The notes under the pieces were generated by a model that saw nothing but the letters and a program-made list of their open reading frames with translations, was not told where the DNA came from and ran no database searches. Shown here piece after piece: positions 48,801 through 62,382 of a DNA stretch of 64,000 nt (positions are counted from its first letter, which is position 1; every line of letters begins with the position of its first letter). Source of the DNA: Sympetrum striolatum (lineage: Eukaryota; Arthropoda; Insecta; Odonata; Libellulidae); assembly GCA_947579665.1 (NCBI GenBank), contig OX388350.1:32087393-32151392 (forward strand), in the 5' to 3' direction. The position numbers were made by a program, and so were the translations under genes.

Positions 48801-49374
48801 TTTGGATATGTAAAAAATGGCTGTGAACATATCATCAAGTAAATCTTATTGACTTCTCTTTTGCGAGTGCTTCTTTTACTTCTTTAATTTCATTTGTTGG
48901 ACTTGTTTAGTAATTTTCTCTTTCTCTTGTAATGAAAGAATAGTTATTCAGTCCGGAAAGTATTTTTAATCTTGTAGTGTGTAAATTATTTCTAATTTAT
49001 ATCTTAAATATTTTTCTCTACGTTAAGGTACGTTAAGCCTACGAAATTTTCACATCGATTATTTAAAAGAACTACCACTTTTCTAAATCTAATTATTCCC
49101 ATTATTAACGGGGTTCGCCGATGAATATGATGCTGGTGTTTAGTAATGAAGATGAATTAGGTTTTCTGCTGCAATTTTTCTTCAATTTTTCTGTCTGATG
49201 CCCTTTCTGTCAAGACGATACTCCTTTTAAGAAACTTATGTTTATTAACCCACTTTCGAGCAATATCTTAAATAAGTCACAATATAATTTAAGTTTAATA
49301 AAAATTCCATATAAATACAATACCGTATGAAAATTTATAAAAAACTTAATTTCTTGTAAACTATTCCAATAAGG
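45861..49374. other. intergenic; CpG-rich patch; one coding-like relic
   Basis: A CpG-rich patch covers about 46890-47640. The minus-strand open stretch 48058-47813 (81 codons, containing GVKYQLSFGLNTLQ and AVITTVTAF) has protein-like composition but no recognised family. It may be the tail of an unrecognised retroelement. The rest is AT-rich with no features. Confidence 0.35.
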
Positions 49375-50085
49375 TAGGGGAGGTCCGTCTAAAACGGTCC
49401 CCCGGGGTAAAGTGGTACCCTACGTTTTTCTCCGTTGTTAGTGTTGCAATCTATCCTGTAGGCTACATACTACTTCCGCACCATCAAATCAGTTGAGTTT
49501 TAGCCTCTGTTAGGAGTGGATTAATATTTTGCTCTCAGCAGGGAAGAATATTGCCATTTCGAGTAGAGCCAGGGATCGTTCTAAAATTTTTGGTAATGTT
49601 TTCTCCGAATTCATTATTATTTCAAGTTCTTTTTGACTGCTTTGTTTTTAAATTACACCTGAGGTAAAGTATTAAATCCTATTATTTTCGTAATAAATAA
49701 TGTTATTGTGCTTTAGTAATTATATCTGGTCATGTACCGTTTATTCATTTCGTCTTAGATGAAGAAATACTGACCAGGAAAGAATATTATAGGGAAATTT
49801 AATATAATTATTTTAGGGGGCCACTTTACCAATGCACCGGAGTAAAGTGGACGTTTAGCAAACATATGAAACTTCTAAGATCACGAGTGTAATTTTATTT
49901 GCAGATTTACATAATTTTGGAAATGATACATTAAGGTGTGGTCTTTACACTGACAAAGTGTAAGATCAGAAATATATAGTACATATAGGATGTACCTATT
50001 ATATATAGGAAATATAGTATATATATATAGGAAAGATACCTAGTAGAAGATATAGCCAGTAAACTCTTTACCCGGGTCTAACCTA
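49375..50085. mobile_element. probable MITE with GGGGTAAAGTGG-type ends
   Basis: The left part has TAGGGGAGGTCC, then CCCCCGGGGTAAAGTGGTAC. The right end reads CTCTTTACCCGGGTCTAACC, an imperfect inverted counterpart, and GGCCACTTTACC at about 49818 is an internal inverted copy of the same motif. An AT-rich core with TATA runs lies near 49980-50030. This resembles TA-inserting Tc1/mariner-type MITEs. Boundaries and family are uncertain. Confidence 0.4.
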
Positions 50086-51689
50086 TATATTGTGTTTTGA
50101 TGATTTCTCCTTCCGATGCATACGATTGTGTTCAAGAATCGAACCCTTTGGCTTCAATTTCAAATGAAAATTATATTTCTTATAGGAAATCAATTTTTCA
50201 GAGCCTTGATTTTTCTATAAATCCCGCTTATATAATGAGGATAATTATCGAAATCCTTTCCGTACTCATCGAGATTCGACCTGTCTTTCTCGAGCTAGAC
50301 GCAGTAATCCGTCCATCGGATTATCGGATTCATTCCTTTCATTCCACAGTCCTGTACTGCCTCCGATGATTGTCCTTGACCACACTTTTCATCCGCCGTC
50401 TATATTTTTTCCCTGTCCTTTGTTTGTCAGAAACAAAACACAAAGCAATTCCGTAATCTAAGGTTAGCACGAACTAAGTGGAACCATTTTCTTCATAACT
50501 CTTTTGTTTTCCGTCTTTTCCTATCCCGTTTTATTTTCGGAAAGCGGCTTTGGCGCACTCCTTTGTTAAGATTGTCCTCTCTCTTTATACCGCTCACTCC
50601 AAAGCCCGCGAGACGTACTCTAGAAAGGAGGTGAGCACCAATGCTTCTGCTGTGTACTAAGACGCCTTCCCACCCCATCCCAATATGGCTTTACTCTTAA
50701 GACTGCTTTTGTCTCGAGGATATCATAAAAAAATAAATATGTCTCGACGAGGCTGGGAAAGAGGAAAAAAACCTTTAATAACCTCTCTTGGTAACAACAG
50801 GATGATTAACCTGCTTTGTAATGAGCGGGCTCTCGTTTTTTTTAAAGTCGAGTCCTTTAAATTCTTCATTTTTTTATAACGAGCACGGCCCTTTCAATGC
50901 ATGGAGAGCCCGGATTTTTTCGGGTGCGCTACCGCCGCTCGCGTCGCTTTTATTTATTATTTTACGTTGTTTTGGAGGGCGAAGTGGTTTACGTACGGCG
51001 GATACCGGGATTTTGGACGCGTGCGGAGCCGTGGTCTTTTTGCTCGGTTCTGATGTGTAGATTCCGTTCTGTCGATTTTTCGAGATTCATCCCCCCGTGG
51101 GTTCATAAGAGACCTTTTCCGTCTGATACTCTTTTCCCGATGGTTTTTTTTTGTCCCTGCCACTTGTCGAGGTATCTCTCAGCGCTGCTGACAGTTCTCT
51201 CTCTCTTTATATCGGCGGAATGTTATTCTTATTTTCACTCTCGATCTTAATTATTGTTCTCCTTTCCAATATTCCAGTATTCGTTTATGTTTGAAAATTT
51301 TTAATTTGATTGTGATTGGCGTGACAGCCTTGGTAGGATCAATGTAGTTCCTCCCCAGCAGCGTCTTAAGTATTTTTTGCGCCTTAAATCCAGCAGTAAT
51401 ATATGCTTTTAGATTATGTTATATGTGCTTTATTTTACGTGATACTTTTCCAAACATTGAGACCTTCTGTTCTTACTCGAAATGAATTCGGACTGTAACT
51501 AGCTATGGCATGATTTTTTGTATTTCGTTGTTTGGAACATGTTTGTATGCCATGAAGGAAGATTGGACATTTATGTGACTAGTTATAAATCATTCACCCT
51601 CTGCTAGTAATACTCATATGATACTATTTGTACAATTTTATTTCCTTGCCCCATATACGCAAGAATATGATGTCTATAGTAATATTTTA
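50086..51689. other. intergenic with a CpG-rich patch
   Basis: The patch at about 50880-51190 contains overlapping open frames of 66-117 codons on both strands, none recognised. Nothing else definable. Confidence 0.35.
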
Positions 51690-52814
51690 CGAGTAAAATG
51701 GAGCTTGCATACTGCAAGCAGATCGACAACACTATTTTCATATTGGCATTATATCGGAACGGTCCTCAAAAGAAAAAAAATTGAAAATATTCTTGAAATT
51801 CGCTTCAATTTAATCGTCTGGCATCGAACCCGGGTCTTCCTGGTGAACTTTCTATGCAGCGCAACAGAAGATCACCATCTATAATTATGTGTCAAATTTC
51901 AAGCAGAAATATTGGCTGCAACTGCCTCAAACGACGTTCTAATTTTCACGAATGTAAATGGCTCTCTGGATTCGAACCAAGGACGATCCTGGAAATCTAA
52001 AACATGTTTCTGAAATTTATTAATGATCTATATCTATATGACGAATTTCAAGTTTCTATATTATTGGTAAAGGATTAAAAATAATTCCTAAAAATCGGAT
52101 CAACTTCTAATTGCAGAGACACCTGGTGTCGAACCCAGGACATATTGTAAGTTGTGAATGCACAGTTTGATTTGTAAAGACTTGTTATTGTATCTTGCAA
52201 AGTTTGAAGTCGATAGCATAACGGGAAGTACATAAATTTTGTTTCCGTTATCTCCGTAAGAAATGCACTGAGAAGTGCAAATGGCCCTCTGGGATCGAAC
52301 CAAGGACCATCAGCGAACATGTAAAATTTTATTATGAAATATATTCATGATATATATCCACGTCGCGAGTTTAAAGTATCCATGCCATCGGGAACAGGTC
52401 CAAAAAAAATCTTAAAAATCGCCTCAATGCATTTTAAACGGCCGATTTTTGCCCCGACCTAGCATCGAACCATGGACAACATTCGGAGATGTCTTTTGAT
52501 TTTCGTTAGATAAATACGGCTTCTAGCGATCCCTTGAATTTCAACTCTCTTTCTTTGCTGGAAGTACCTCAAAATATTTTTTGAAATTCCCCACCATGTA
52601 TCCTTATGGGGAAAATCGGGACTTTGGGGCCTTCTGGAATCGAACCTATGACACTGAGGTTCAAAATCTCATTTTTTCGGGCGGTTACACGTAATGGCCA
52701 ATACGTCGTAAAAATTTCATGTCAATGACGCTTGTGGTTTAGGCTGTGAATTTGTATCCTTTCTATCTATCTATGTACATGAATGAATCCGGAGAAGCAT
52801 CTATATATAATAGA
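51690..52814 (-). mobile_element. non-autonomous Helitron of six ~150-175-bp modules
   Basis: Minus strand: A|TCTATTATATATAG start (52814) and end with stem GCTTGCA/TGCAAGC around GTA, spacer CCATTTTA, then CTCG (51693-51690) and host T. It is 1125 bp long. Six boxes at plus positions 51820, 51968, 52125, 52291, 52461 and 52636 read on the element strand as GGTTCGATGCC, GGTTCGAATCC, GGTTCGACACC, GGTTCGATCCC, GGTTCGATGCT and GGTTCGATTCC. Spacing grows smoothly (148, 157, 166, 170, 175 bp). Homologous to 14110-14944. No protein coding. Confidence 0.75.
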
Positions 52815-55800
52815 TAGATATTTCATCTATGTATCGGCTTCCTTGCCCAATATCAGAGGTTTTAATAGAACATGAAACGGAGCGAAAGTGAAAACAAAAC
52901 AAAAGTTTTCACGGCCCAAGCAGTTGATTCTAGAACATGAAACTTTTGATTTAGATATTCTTTCCATTTTATTTCGATTCGGAGAAATCTTTGATATGGA
53001 TTTCATGGGGAATCGAATCCAGAACCTTAACCTGTTGAGTAAAAAAGCACTGGCAGCGGCAGAATGGTAATTTTTTTGCGTATTTTATTACACAAGTTTT
53101 ATTATACGTTAATTAGTATTAATGTGTGGAGAAATTGGTTTAGCAGCTTAGTAGTGGTAATTATTTCCTCGGTGAAGGATTTTTTTGCGAAAATCATTCA
53201 AGAGATGTTCTATGAAGAGATTTTCTTAATTTAACAGTCAATTTTGAGGTGAAGCGTTAGCTTTTATCTCAGCGGCTCAAACCGACGTTTTTCGCGTCAA
53301 ATAAAAGGAATAAAACGTTAAGAACTAAAAAGAGCCTTGAAGAATTGAAATTGAATTAGGTACTTCTTGGGGTCAATCTGTGCGGGACGAAAATGGAATT
53401 ATGTAAACTAATTTGGACGAGACTTTAAAACATTTTTAGTGTTACGTAAAGAAAAATGTTTGGTAGGAAGTAATCTCTATTATGAAATTAAGTAATAAGA
53501 TTTTGAAGGCTTGCAGGATGTGTGAATCATTGGCCATAGGAGCAGAAATGAGGTAGCAGATTTTTTTCGTTGCCTCGGGGAGTAGACGACTCTTTGGAGT
53601 TTCCATATCTAAGATATTCTGATAATTTCTTATAGCTATTTAATAATAGCTCACATTTCGATTTATTAATCCTCCAAACATTCCGTAATTGTTTTGTAAA
53701 TTTTTCTTCGCTCAATCATGTGAATCTGCTTGATTTTCTTCTAATCTATTTCTTGCTCCTTAACACCGGTTCTCTTTGTACTATATAGTTCTAACCTCCG
53801 GTTTATGTTTGCGTCCTTGTCCCTATGTTTCCGTGCTTTTCTCGTGTACTGTGAAAGCCCGATCGCCGAGAGAGTATATTTTTAAAGAAAAAGCGTTGCT
53901 CCTCGGATGTTTCAGAAGGGCAAGCGGCGATGCTGGAGAACTAGGGACTGTTCTCAAGAGCGGTTTGTTACCCCGGCGATATGGCGCTTGGGAAGAATGT
54001 AATGAAGTCCTCGAGATCCTTTCTCCATCCACCTCCATCTTTTCCCATCTTCCTCTGTCGTTCGTACGGCAATCGTAAAAATTCGTACCTTCAGTACGGA
54101 TGCTATATTTTCCCCAACTTTTTCTTCCTCATTTTCCCATGTCAAATAATCCCCAACGACCTTTTTCGCTCGCTAATCCGACATTTTCTCTTCGTTAACA
54201 AGTAAAGGTTGCGATTGTGCGCCGAAGTTTTGTTGTCGACACCGTCTCCGGATATGCTTTTTCATTCCTGGAATTTGGGATCGGGAAAATTTCGGCAATT
54301 CATTCCCGCGGAAAGTCCTTGCTATTTAATTTTTTTACGGTTTTACAGTCGAGTGGATTACTCTAGGGAAGTTTGAACCCATGACGACAAGGTCATTGTC
54401 CTTCCAGTATGTGTTTTGTAACGAGAGTAGGCTTCATTTGTTTGATCGAGTCTCATTTTGTTTGACATCGATTTTTTAATACTCTCTAAAGGATGGATCC
54501 CTTCTCTGGGAGCTAATAATAAAGAGATTAAGGTGGATTAAGATTTCGCTGGAAGGTGTATGTACTGTTATGAAGGGATAGGAATTTCAGTACTTGATGT
54601 TTTAGTAACTTAATGCATTGAAAATGCTACAAGTTTTCAGAAACCTTTTGTTTCATGGCAAAAAGTGATATCAATTTTGAAATAAAGCTTGGTTAGGGAG
54701 CTAAAGTTGTAAGTTTTCCGGGAAAATTTACCCTCGTCAATAATGTTTAAGAAAAATTCAAGTGGAGTTACATTTTTGCACTTGAACATTTTCAATCGTC
54801 GACGCCCTAACTAGGTGGAACTCCGTACTAGGAAGCATGGTGAACATTTTTATTTGTTACTCTTTTAAAAAACTCTCGAACTATTTGCCATCGATCTTTT
54901 GTTGTTAATTTTCCACTTTTTTCCTAATAAAACATTTTTGATGGGGAAATCAGGTTTTTCTGTTCATTGTTCCGTTGAGCTCACATTTTGGAGCGGAAGT
55001 ATGTTTTAACGCAGCTGACAGACAAATCAACCCAGCCAAACGCTTTTTTCCGGACTGTTGATCACAGGTGGATCAACCTTACAGTGTAAATTTCTTAAGT
55101 ACTTATCACTTGATTCTCTTGGTATACCATTTCCAAACATCTGGGTAATCAATATTACTTTTAGTAAGCAAAAACTGCTCCCATCAAGCCAAGGTGTGAT
55201 GGAACTCTAAGACAATTTGGCTCAAGAAATAAGATTCGTGCAATTTTAGAAATCTCATACCCATGGTCGAAGTCAGTGGGTAGTGTTCAGAATTTATTCT
55301 GTAAATCCGTTTACCTTCGATACGGAAATCACGTAAAACGCATCGAAATTGAGCTCGCTCCAGAGTTCTTTTTCAGAAGACCGTTCTTATTTTCCTTATT
55401 TCTCATTAAATTGGAAGGGATCTTTTGTGCGATGCCTATGGCGAATTACGGAAACAAAAGGACCGTAAAAAGAAACGACAAACGAAATTCCCTCAGTTTT
55501 CCTCCCGCGCTCCGAACATCGCGGCGAGTCGGAAATAATAATTGAAAGCGAGTTTCGCAAGGTCCTGTTCATGGTCCCGCGCTATTGTCGCGGAAGCACA
55601 AGAAAAAACACAGAGGGTTAACGGGTAGCCCACTTGATTCTTTCGCTCTCGGCAATTTCTTTAGGGGCTACGTACGCCATTTTCTCCTGCGTTTTGCCGT
55701 ACGATGATTATAATAATGAAAAGCTCGTATGGTTGTGGATGCGAGGGAGAAGGACGACGAAACGACGTTCTCCCGCTTTGTCCTTGTTTCAGGTACACGA

Positions 55801-58731
55801 GAACCATCAAGGGACAAGGAACCCGATTACCACTAAGCGGTCCCGTTTGTTGGTTCTTGTCCCGTCGCTCGGAAAGGGTGGTGATAATGGACCCCATTTC
55901 TTTCCAGCTTCTCATAGCGTCCTTCTCGTGGACATGCTCACTCCCATTCAACTCATTACGTAATCGGGATGTTTTTGTGGTTCTCACAACCCTCTCGGGA
56001 CGTTTAAGGATCTTACGGGCAAAAAATGCTCCAATTATATTTCTGTCTGTTTACGAGGGATTATTCCTCATTTTTTCCTACTCTTGTCTGCTGGTTTTTG
56101 AGGTATGCATTGGAAATCGTTCATTCCTTTGCTTCGCCGAATGTGCTTTATTTGCGATAGCTGTAATTTTATTCGAGGATAATGCGAATCGGATGTGAGG
56201 TTTTCTTCGCGAATGTAGGAATGCTTTGCAGCGGGAGGATCGGGGGTGGGCAAGATGAGTTCATTGCACTCTCCGTAACAAGAGGGCCGTCGGGAAGGGC
56301 GTTTATTTACGGGCGGATTTGGCCCGGTGGGCCCAAGCTATACAAGGGATCTTTTTTTGTTTTAGCCGTACTCGCTGAGGACCGCATCCCCGCTACAAGT
56401 GGGCCTCGCGACTTGGAAGCTCTCAAAACCGACAAAACTCATTATCGTATCATCTTTTATCTTTTCCCCGAATTTTGTGCGCCGTATTTTTTTTCTGTTT
56501 ATTTGCCGTCATTTCTCTCTTCTCTCTCAACTCATCCCTGCCTCGCCATTGGGTGGGATTAAAGTTCGCTGATGGTGCTGTGCTGGAGAATTAAATATTG
56601 CCATCCGTGTAACTAAATTAAACTTTAGAGCGATCTAGAAAAGTATTCGTTTTAATAATCTGTAATCTTCATGCCATTTGGATGGTTGAAATATCTCTAC
56701 TATGACGATAGGGCTAGAATGTGGTTTTAATCGACTATTAATCGATTTCCAATGTTATGAAATTGAGGAAATAATATTGGTTGTTGTTTTCCTATCATTC
56801 CATCTAGTTTAAAATACCTGGTAAAAATATAAAAAAATATCTACCTATCATGATGAGAAAATGGGGTACTCGTTCATTGCTTATACTTTGGCGTTCAGTC
56901 CGTATATTTTCGACTTCGATTATATATATCCGTATTTACTTTGCATGTTACGTTCAAATTGTCCTTCGTTGGTTAGCATAGAAGTGTGTTTGGGAAATAA
57001 ATAAATATTTATTGCTAGCCTTACGTTTTGAAGTATTTCCTTAACATTATATATTTAACTTTTATTCAATTATAAATTCACTACTCCAAATGTATTATAG
57101 AGTCCCATCTTTCGTTTATTCTTTAAATGTATTATTTTAATCGCTTGCGTATGGCTAGTTTTCGAATTAGTATTGTTTTGTATTTTCCAAATTCGTTAAA
57201 TTTTTATATACTTGAAGATTTTTTAATCTCTTCATTGGTCACGTATATTCTTGACGATAAATTAATCTTATTTTAAACCTTTATTACTATTTTCATCTTT
57301 AATACTGGTTGAAGAATATTTGTAACATCGTACATTGTTTATCGAAACTACTCATCTGTTATTGATATATATTCGGTAGAGTTATCGCCTATTTAAGTTT
57401 ATTTCTACAAATGGGACTATTTGTATTTCCCAAACACGCGTATGTATTCAGCGAACGCAACCAGTCCAAAATTTCCCTAATTAACTTAAATGTTTTTCTT
57501 TACATTCGCCTACGTTTTTAAGTCTCTCATTTATCTCTATAATTTCAAATTTCGAGTGCCTATTTTATAAAATAACTCCCGTAGTTTGAATGGAAATTTT
57601 AGTCGCAGCTGCGGAGGAACTCTTTTCATCGACTTTTTGGTCCAATTTTATGTCTGCAGTTTGGGGTCTGCATTTTTATTCATTTCGGAGTTCTCATTAA
57701 GTCCTCGATTTGTTTTGGGTTTCCATATTCATGCAGCCAGTCCTTTCTTTGGCATTCTGTTGGTTATCACGGCTCGTTTTACGATCCAGCGACCTTTGTT
57801 TTCAATAATGTTCTGCTTATATTTTTGGGAGCGCGTATGCTCGAATGATTCATCGCTTCGCTTTATTTTTTACGTAATTATGATCACCATTGTCAAAGTC
57901 GACTCTCGGTTTGATTCGAAAAATGGTTGTATATTTTGATAAATGAAGTTTTTTTGCTTTTCTTTGTTCAAGTATTCGCCAATTACACGGAGATTGAATT
58001 ATATACATCGGATCTTCGTGAATATCGTCTTTATGTTGTTAATTTAATGTATGAATTAAAAATGATGTAGATGCTGCTTAAATATTTAAGTGTGTTTTTA
58101 TCGATCGAAAGGCCTCCTTGGCATTAAGGAAATCGACTTGCTTACTTTGCGATGAAGGCCACTTGTTGCGGGACTGAAGTTCTTCTTGAAAATGAGCTCA
58201 ACTCAATAATGTATCTATCAATTTCGGAAAATGTTTTAAATTTGGAATTTTTTAAATTCCTTCTGAGAATTTACTTAATTTTCTATGCTAAAAGCACAAA
58301 ATTTTGCAACTTTTATGAACCTCTATGTTTGGAGTAGCGCTTATAAGATGGATAAACAGGATGCATCAGAAGCAAGAAGAACGTTCTTTAAAAAACTAGC
58401 GACTCTAGAACAATTTTATGTAATTTATAAATTGTATTCATGACCAGAAAACATCTTATTATAATTACGTAAGGATTTAGTTGAAAATGAAAACAAAAAA
58501 CAGTACATATGTGAAAAGTATTGTCCCCAAAAAAGGAGCAAGCATGGAGATTAACATTTCTTATTCATCTGGATTAATTTATTTTCTTAAATAGCATAAT
58601 TTTCTGCTAATCATGCCTTCATTAAAAATATATATCTTTTGATTTTTCATTATTTCTCAGTCCAAACAAACCCTGATTTTTTAAATAAATATAATCTAGC
58701 GTAACTTGGTGGATTTCATATTAAATATTTA
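52815..58731. other. intergenic; CpG-rich patches, no gene recognised
   Basis: CpG-rich patches lie at about 53800-54300 and 55280-56560. The latter holds open frames of 109, 108 (minus), 164 and 126 codons that overlap each other and lack recognised motifs. The stretch 56600-58700 is AT-rich. A 14-bp perfect inverted pair GTGTTTGGGAAATA sits at 56986-56999 and 57424-57437. Confidence 0.35.
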
Positions 58732-58823
58732 AATGACAAAGACAAAAGAAATAACATGTACCAATTCCACAAATAATTTTATTTGTGGAATTGGTACATG
58801 TTATTTCTTTTGACTTTGTCATT
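58732..58823. repeat. 92-bp near-perfect palindrome
   Basis: Arms of 45 nt (58732-58776 and 58779-58823) pair with a single mismatch (58742/58813) around a 2-nt TT loop. The core sequence is CATGTACCAATTCCACAAAT and its complement. Such a structure can extrude as a cruciform or give a long RNA hairpin. Its origin is unknown; a fold-back transposon remnant is likely. No target duplication was identified. Confidence 0.85.
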
Positions 58824-61800
58824 AAAATTTTTTTCCTCAATTTTTCGCATTTTGTTTCTGCTCGTTTTGAAATTCGTTCCCATACCTTCTTCTTACATTC
58901 ATTTCCATCACTCGGCGTTCATTATTTCCCCAAATATAGCGTATTTTTGGGGAGATTCGAATAATTTTTAGCGGCCTTCTCTCCGAAAGAATGCAAATTA
59001 ATTTTCACATTGTTTGCCGGAATAATCAACCGGTCGAGGACACTTTCGAATCGCGAACAAATCCAATGTTTATAAAACTTCTCTCTCTCCGAACGCTTCA
59101 TTAATTTTCGCTCGCGCTAAAAAAAATATCGAGCGAATTCTTTTTTTTTCCGAATTCACGCGCACTTTACTCGCTACTTCATTTCGTTCCGTGTTCGGGT
59201 TTTCGAGACCAAACAGTCGCCTTTTTCCACTCCTGAGGGGAGAGAACAGGTTCCTTTGTCGCAAGGGGTTGCTCAAGGAACCACTTCATCATTCCCTTCC
59301 GAAGAGAAATGACGTGGATGTGGCGGAGAACTCGGTTTATTAGCATGTAAATATCGACACCAGAGGAAAGAAAGGGGTAGAGCAACCCCCGGACGAAGCC
59401 TAGTTTATCTTTACTTTATTCCTTTGCCGAGAGCGGTGCCAGTTGTTTGGTCGGGTCCGTTTCCAAAGGAAAGGGCTCCGAAGTAAAATTATAGGAAAGG
59501 TGGGTCGAAAATAAGGGGTGCGCGATGCAGGGTGAATGGAAGAAAACGCGAAATTTACGGGGGTTTTTGTCGGAGGTAATTAAATGCAAAACAGTTGCGA
59601 AGGATGGGATCTTTTTGATGTTTTACCGTGGGGTCAAGGGAAGGGGCCCCTTGTCGGCGGCCACTATCGAGGAACTCATTTCTGCCTCCCTCCCACTGCG
59701 CAAATTAAGCGCGGACGGGATTTTTTTCAGCAAGCGTCGGAGTCTATTAATTCCTTTTGTGCGCGGATTTCCCTTCTCTTCGTTGCACCGCGTCCCTCGC
59801 CATCTCGGCACCGCTTCCGGTAGCCGGCTCGCTCGCAAGGGAAGAAACACTTCCAACGGACTTTTTTGCTCGGTCAGATGAGGGTCTCGTGGAGTGGAAT
59901 GACCTATGACCTTCCCGGCGAAGTTTTTCGGCTTCTCCTCAAACGCCTTTGTTTAAAAATTTCTCCCTCAACCGTCTGCCGTCCTCGAGCGAGAGCGATT
60001 ATTGTTATTCGCCGTCTTTCCCCGCCTCTCCCGCAGTCTCTTTTAAGTGAAGGCGGTGGTTTTGAAGGAGACCGCCTCGGTCTTTAACTTCGCATCCTCG
60101 GGAGTGATTTCAGCGAGCGGTTTAATCCTAGTCCCTTTTCTCGTTTCTTCTTCGGGTTTTCCAGAAGTCTTTCAAATGATTTTTTTATACATTCCTTTTC
60201 GCCGATTTTGTTTCATGCAATTTTAACTTAGTAATTATTATTATATTATTATTATTATATAGTATTAACTGCTGGTAGTGTGTAAGCCTGATGGTAGTTT
60301 TTTCTACCTGCATGCACATAAATATCTACATACAGGTTATTTAAATAATTAACCCTTTCAGACCCTGCGTGAAATATATTAGACACCATTTTCAGTGCTT
60401 ATTGTGCAATATTCATGTTAATAAAATATTTATTTTTATGGTTTTGATTCTTTTACTTTAATATTACGTCAATCCTGTATCAAGAGAATCTGACGATAAC
60501 ATATTATAGCTTATTGAATAACGGAAACATTAACTAAATACAAAAAAAAAATGCTTTTCTTCATAGAAAACATTCAGGTTTGAAAGGGTTAATTTAAAAT
60601 AAATACTTTATAAACAAACAACTCTCTTAAAATAATTATATTCTTACATGTATTATGTTTACCTAACTAACTAACTAATTCATACAAAATAATTATTTTA
60701 ACCGTTTTACTGGATTTTTCGGGGTTCATGACAAATTAATTAATTAATTTATTACAAATACAAATTTATAATTTAATAAATAAATCAACTACTTATTATT
60801 ATTGTGGATACATTTCATCGGTAATTTCTCTGGGCATATTTTTAATACCATTTATTGAGTACTGCTTTTCCCCTCATCAGTTGATTGGATTGATGTCTTT
60901 GAAAAGCTTTGAGCAGAACTTTCTGATTGCTCTTCGCTCAGTGATGAACTCTTTTGTTTTATCATCCGTGTCCTTCTTGTCTTTTTTGTATCTTAGGGGT
61001 TCAATTCTATTTCGTCTTCAAATGCTTGTCTTCTCCTTTCTTTTTATCAATACGATCGGCCGCTTATTTTCTTATCTTCTGTCTTACTCTTAATCTCTTA
61101 CCCTCTTGTTGGTATTGCTGACGTCAACTTTCAATCTTACCTAAGTGTTTCCTTTCCTACCTTTCTGATTAACATCACAAATGCGCTTTCTTTAAATTTC
61201 CTTGCAATTTTCAAGCGTTGTTTTATCCAGCATTGTTCTCACAATTTACGTAGAATAGACATAACTTGTAAAGCAGGTTATTCCTTCAATTATCATTTTG
61301 ACTGCAAACTTCTAAATATTCTTCAAATTCATCTAATAAATTCATCAAAACGATGCATAAAGGAACGATCCCACCCTTATTCTTCTGCCATTTAATTTAT
61401 CTATATCAGTATTCCTTGGATCTACAAATATTCGATTACGGATGTATTTTCTTATTTCTCTTGGAGTTAGTTTTATCAAACTTCACTTCAATAAAATTCG
61501 CTCTTTTTCCTAAATGTATGTGATGTTTTATGTTGGCATTCTGAAATACATCCGTTTTGTCTTTATCTTTGGAAATAGATTTTCTAATTTCTCCTCTTAT
61601 CGCATCCCAAAGCTGCTGTGAAAATTCCGAGACGTTTGTTATTTACCTGTCTTACCTGTATCATTTTTCTTTACTTAGTCATATCTCAATCCTTGTTTAC
61701 TCATATTAATTAACTCGTATCGTGTCTTGTTAATCCTAAGGTATACCGTGTGTTTTAGTCTATTACCCTAGCATTTCGTTTTGGCGCGTGTTCGAACTTG

Positions 61801-62239
61801 GTGAAATGGGGGTTTCATAATCAGTGAAACAGAGGCGGAGTGGAATTTCATGTCCATTTCCTCGGTTTATCAGTTCCCCGAGGACTCGGATGCGGTACAT
61901 CGCATCGCATTCACTCCGAAATCCAACTTCCTCTCCAAGTCTAGTCGCTTCTCAGTGAACTTTGTTATTATTTTCATTACTCTCTCTCAGATTATAGAAA
62001 GACCACGTAGTGGATGATGTTCAAACATTGTTTATTTCTTACCTTAAGAGGAAAATATTTTACGTTTTTGTTTTTGCCATTATGTTGCTTCTCTTGACGT
62101 GTATAAATTTTAAGAAAGAATTTTATGCGAAGAAATGGAATATCTGGTTATTTCAACTGCGATCCTATAAAGATAAATGTTTTTGGATTCCTTTTTCTTA
62201 TAATTGCATGTATCACTTTAAACAGAATGACTTTCTTTA

Positions 62240-62382
62240 GGTGGTAGGATCATCTCTACAGTCCCGTGTTACCTTCGCGATGACTTTTTGAGGAGTTTTT
62301 TTTTTACGATTATTCCTTCTTTTAGAGGTAGGATCATCTCCGTGTTACCTTTGTGATGGCTCTTTGAGAAGTTTGTTAGGAT
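62240..62382. repeat. direct duplication of about 55 bp
   Basis: GGTAGGATCATCTC, CCGTGTTACCTTCGCGATG and TTTTTGAGGAG near 62244-62296 recur with substitutions near 62330-62375 (GTGTTACCTTTGTGATGGCT, TTTGAGAAG). The first copy has a 7-nt insertion. A simple local tandem duplication. Confidence 0.6.

Noticed and set aside
51820..52646. tRNA genes on the minus strand suggested by GGTTCGA boxes
   Set aside because: No cloverleaf, A box or acceptor stem fits. The boxes are regularly spaced parts of a Helitron.
14110..52814. CRISPR array suggested by regularly spaced repeats
   Set aside because: Spacing of about 150-175 bp, degenerate short boxes and a eukaryotic genome rule this out.
55634..56562. 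Open frames of 109, 108, 164 and 126 codons
   Set aside because: They overlap in three frames and both strands, contain no recognisable motif and coincide with a CpG-rich patch. No splice-consistent model was found.
56986..57437. 14-bp inverted repeats as transposon ends
   Set aside because: No target duplication on the flanks and AT-rich adjoining sequence. Not enough to call an element.
59525..59881. 118-codon plus-strand frame and overlapping frames
   Set aside because: Same situation as above: compositionally driven openness, with competing frames on both strands.
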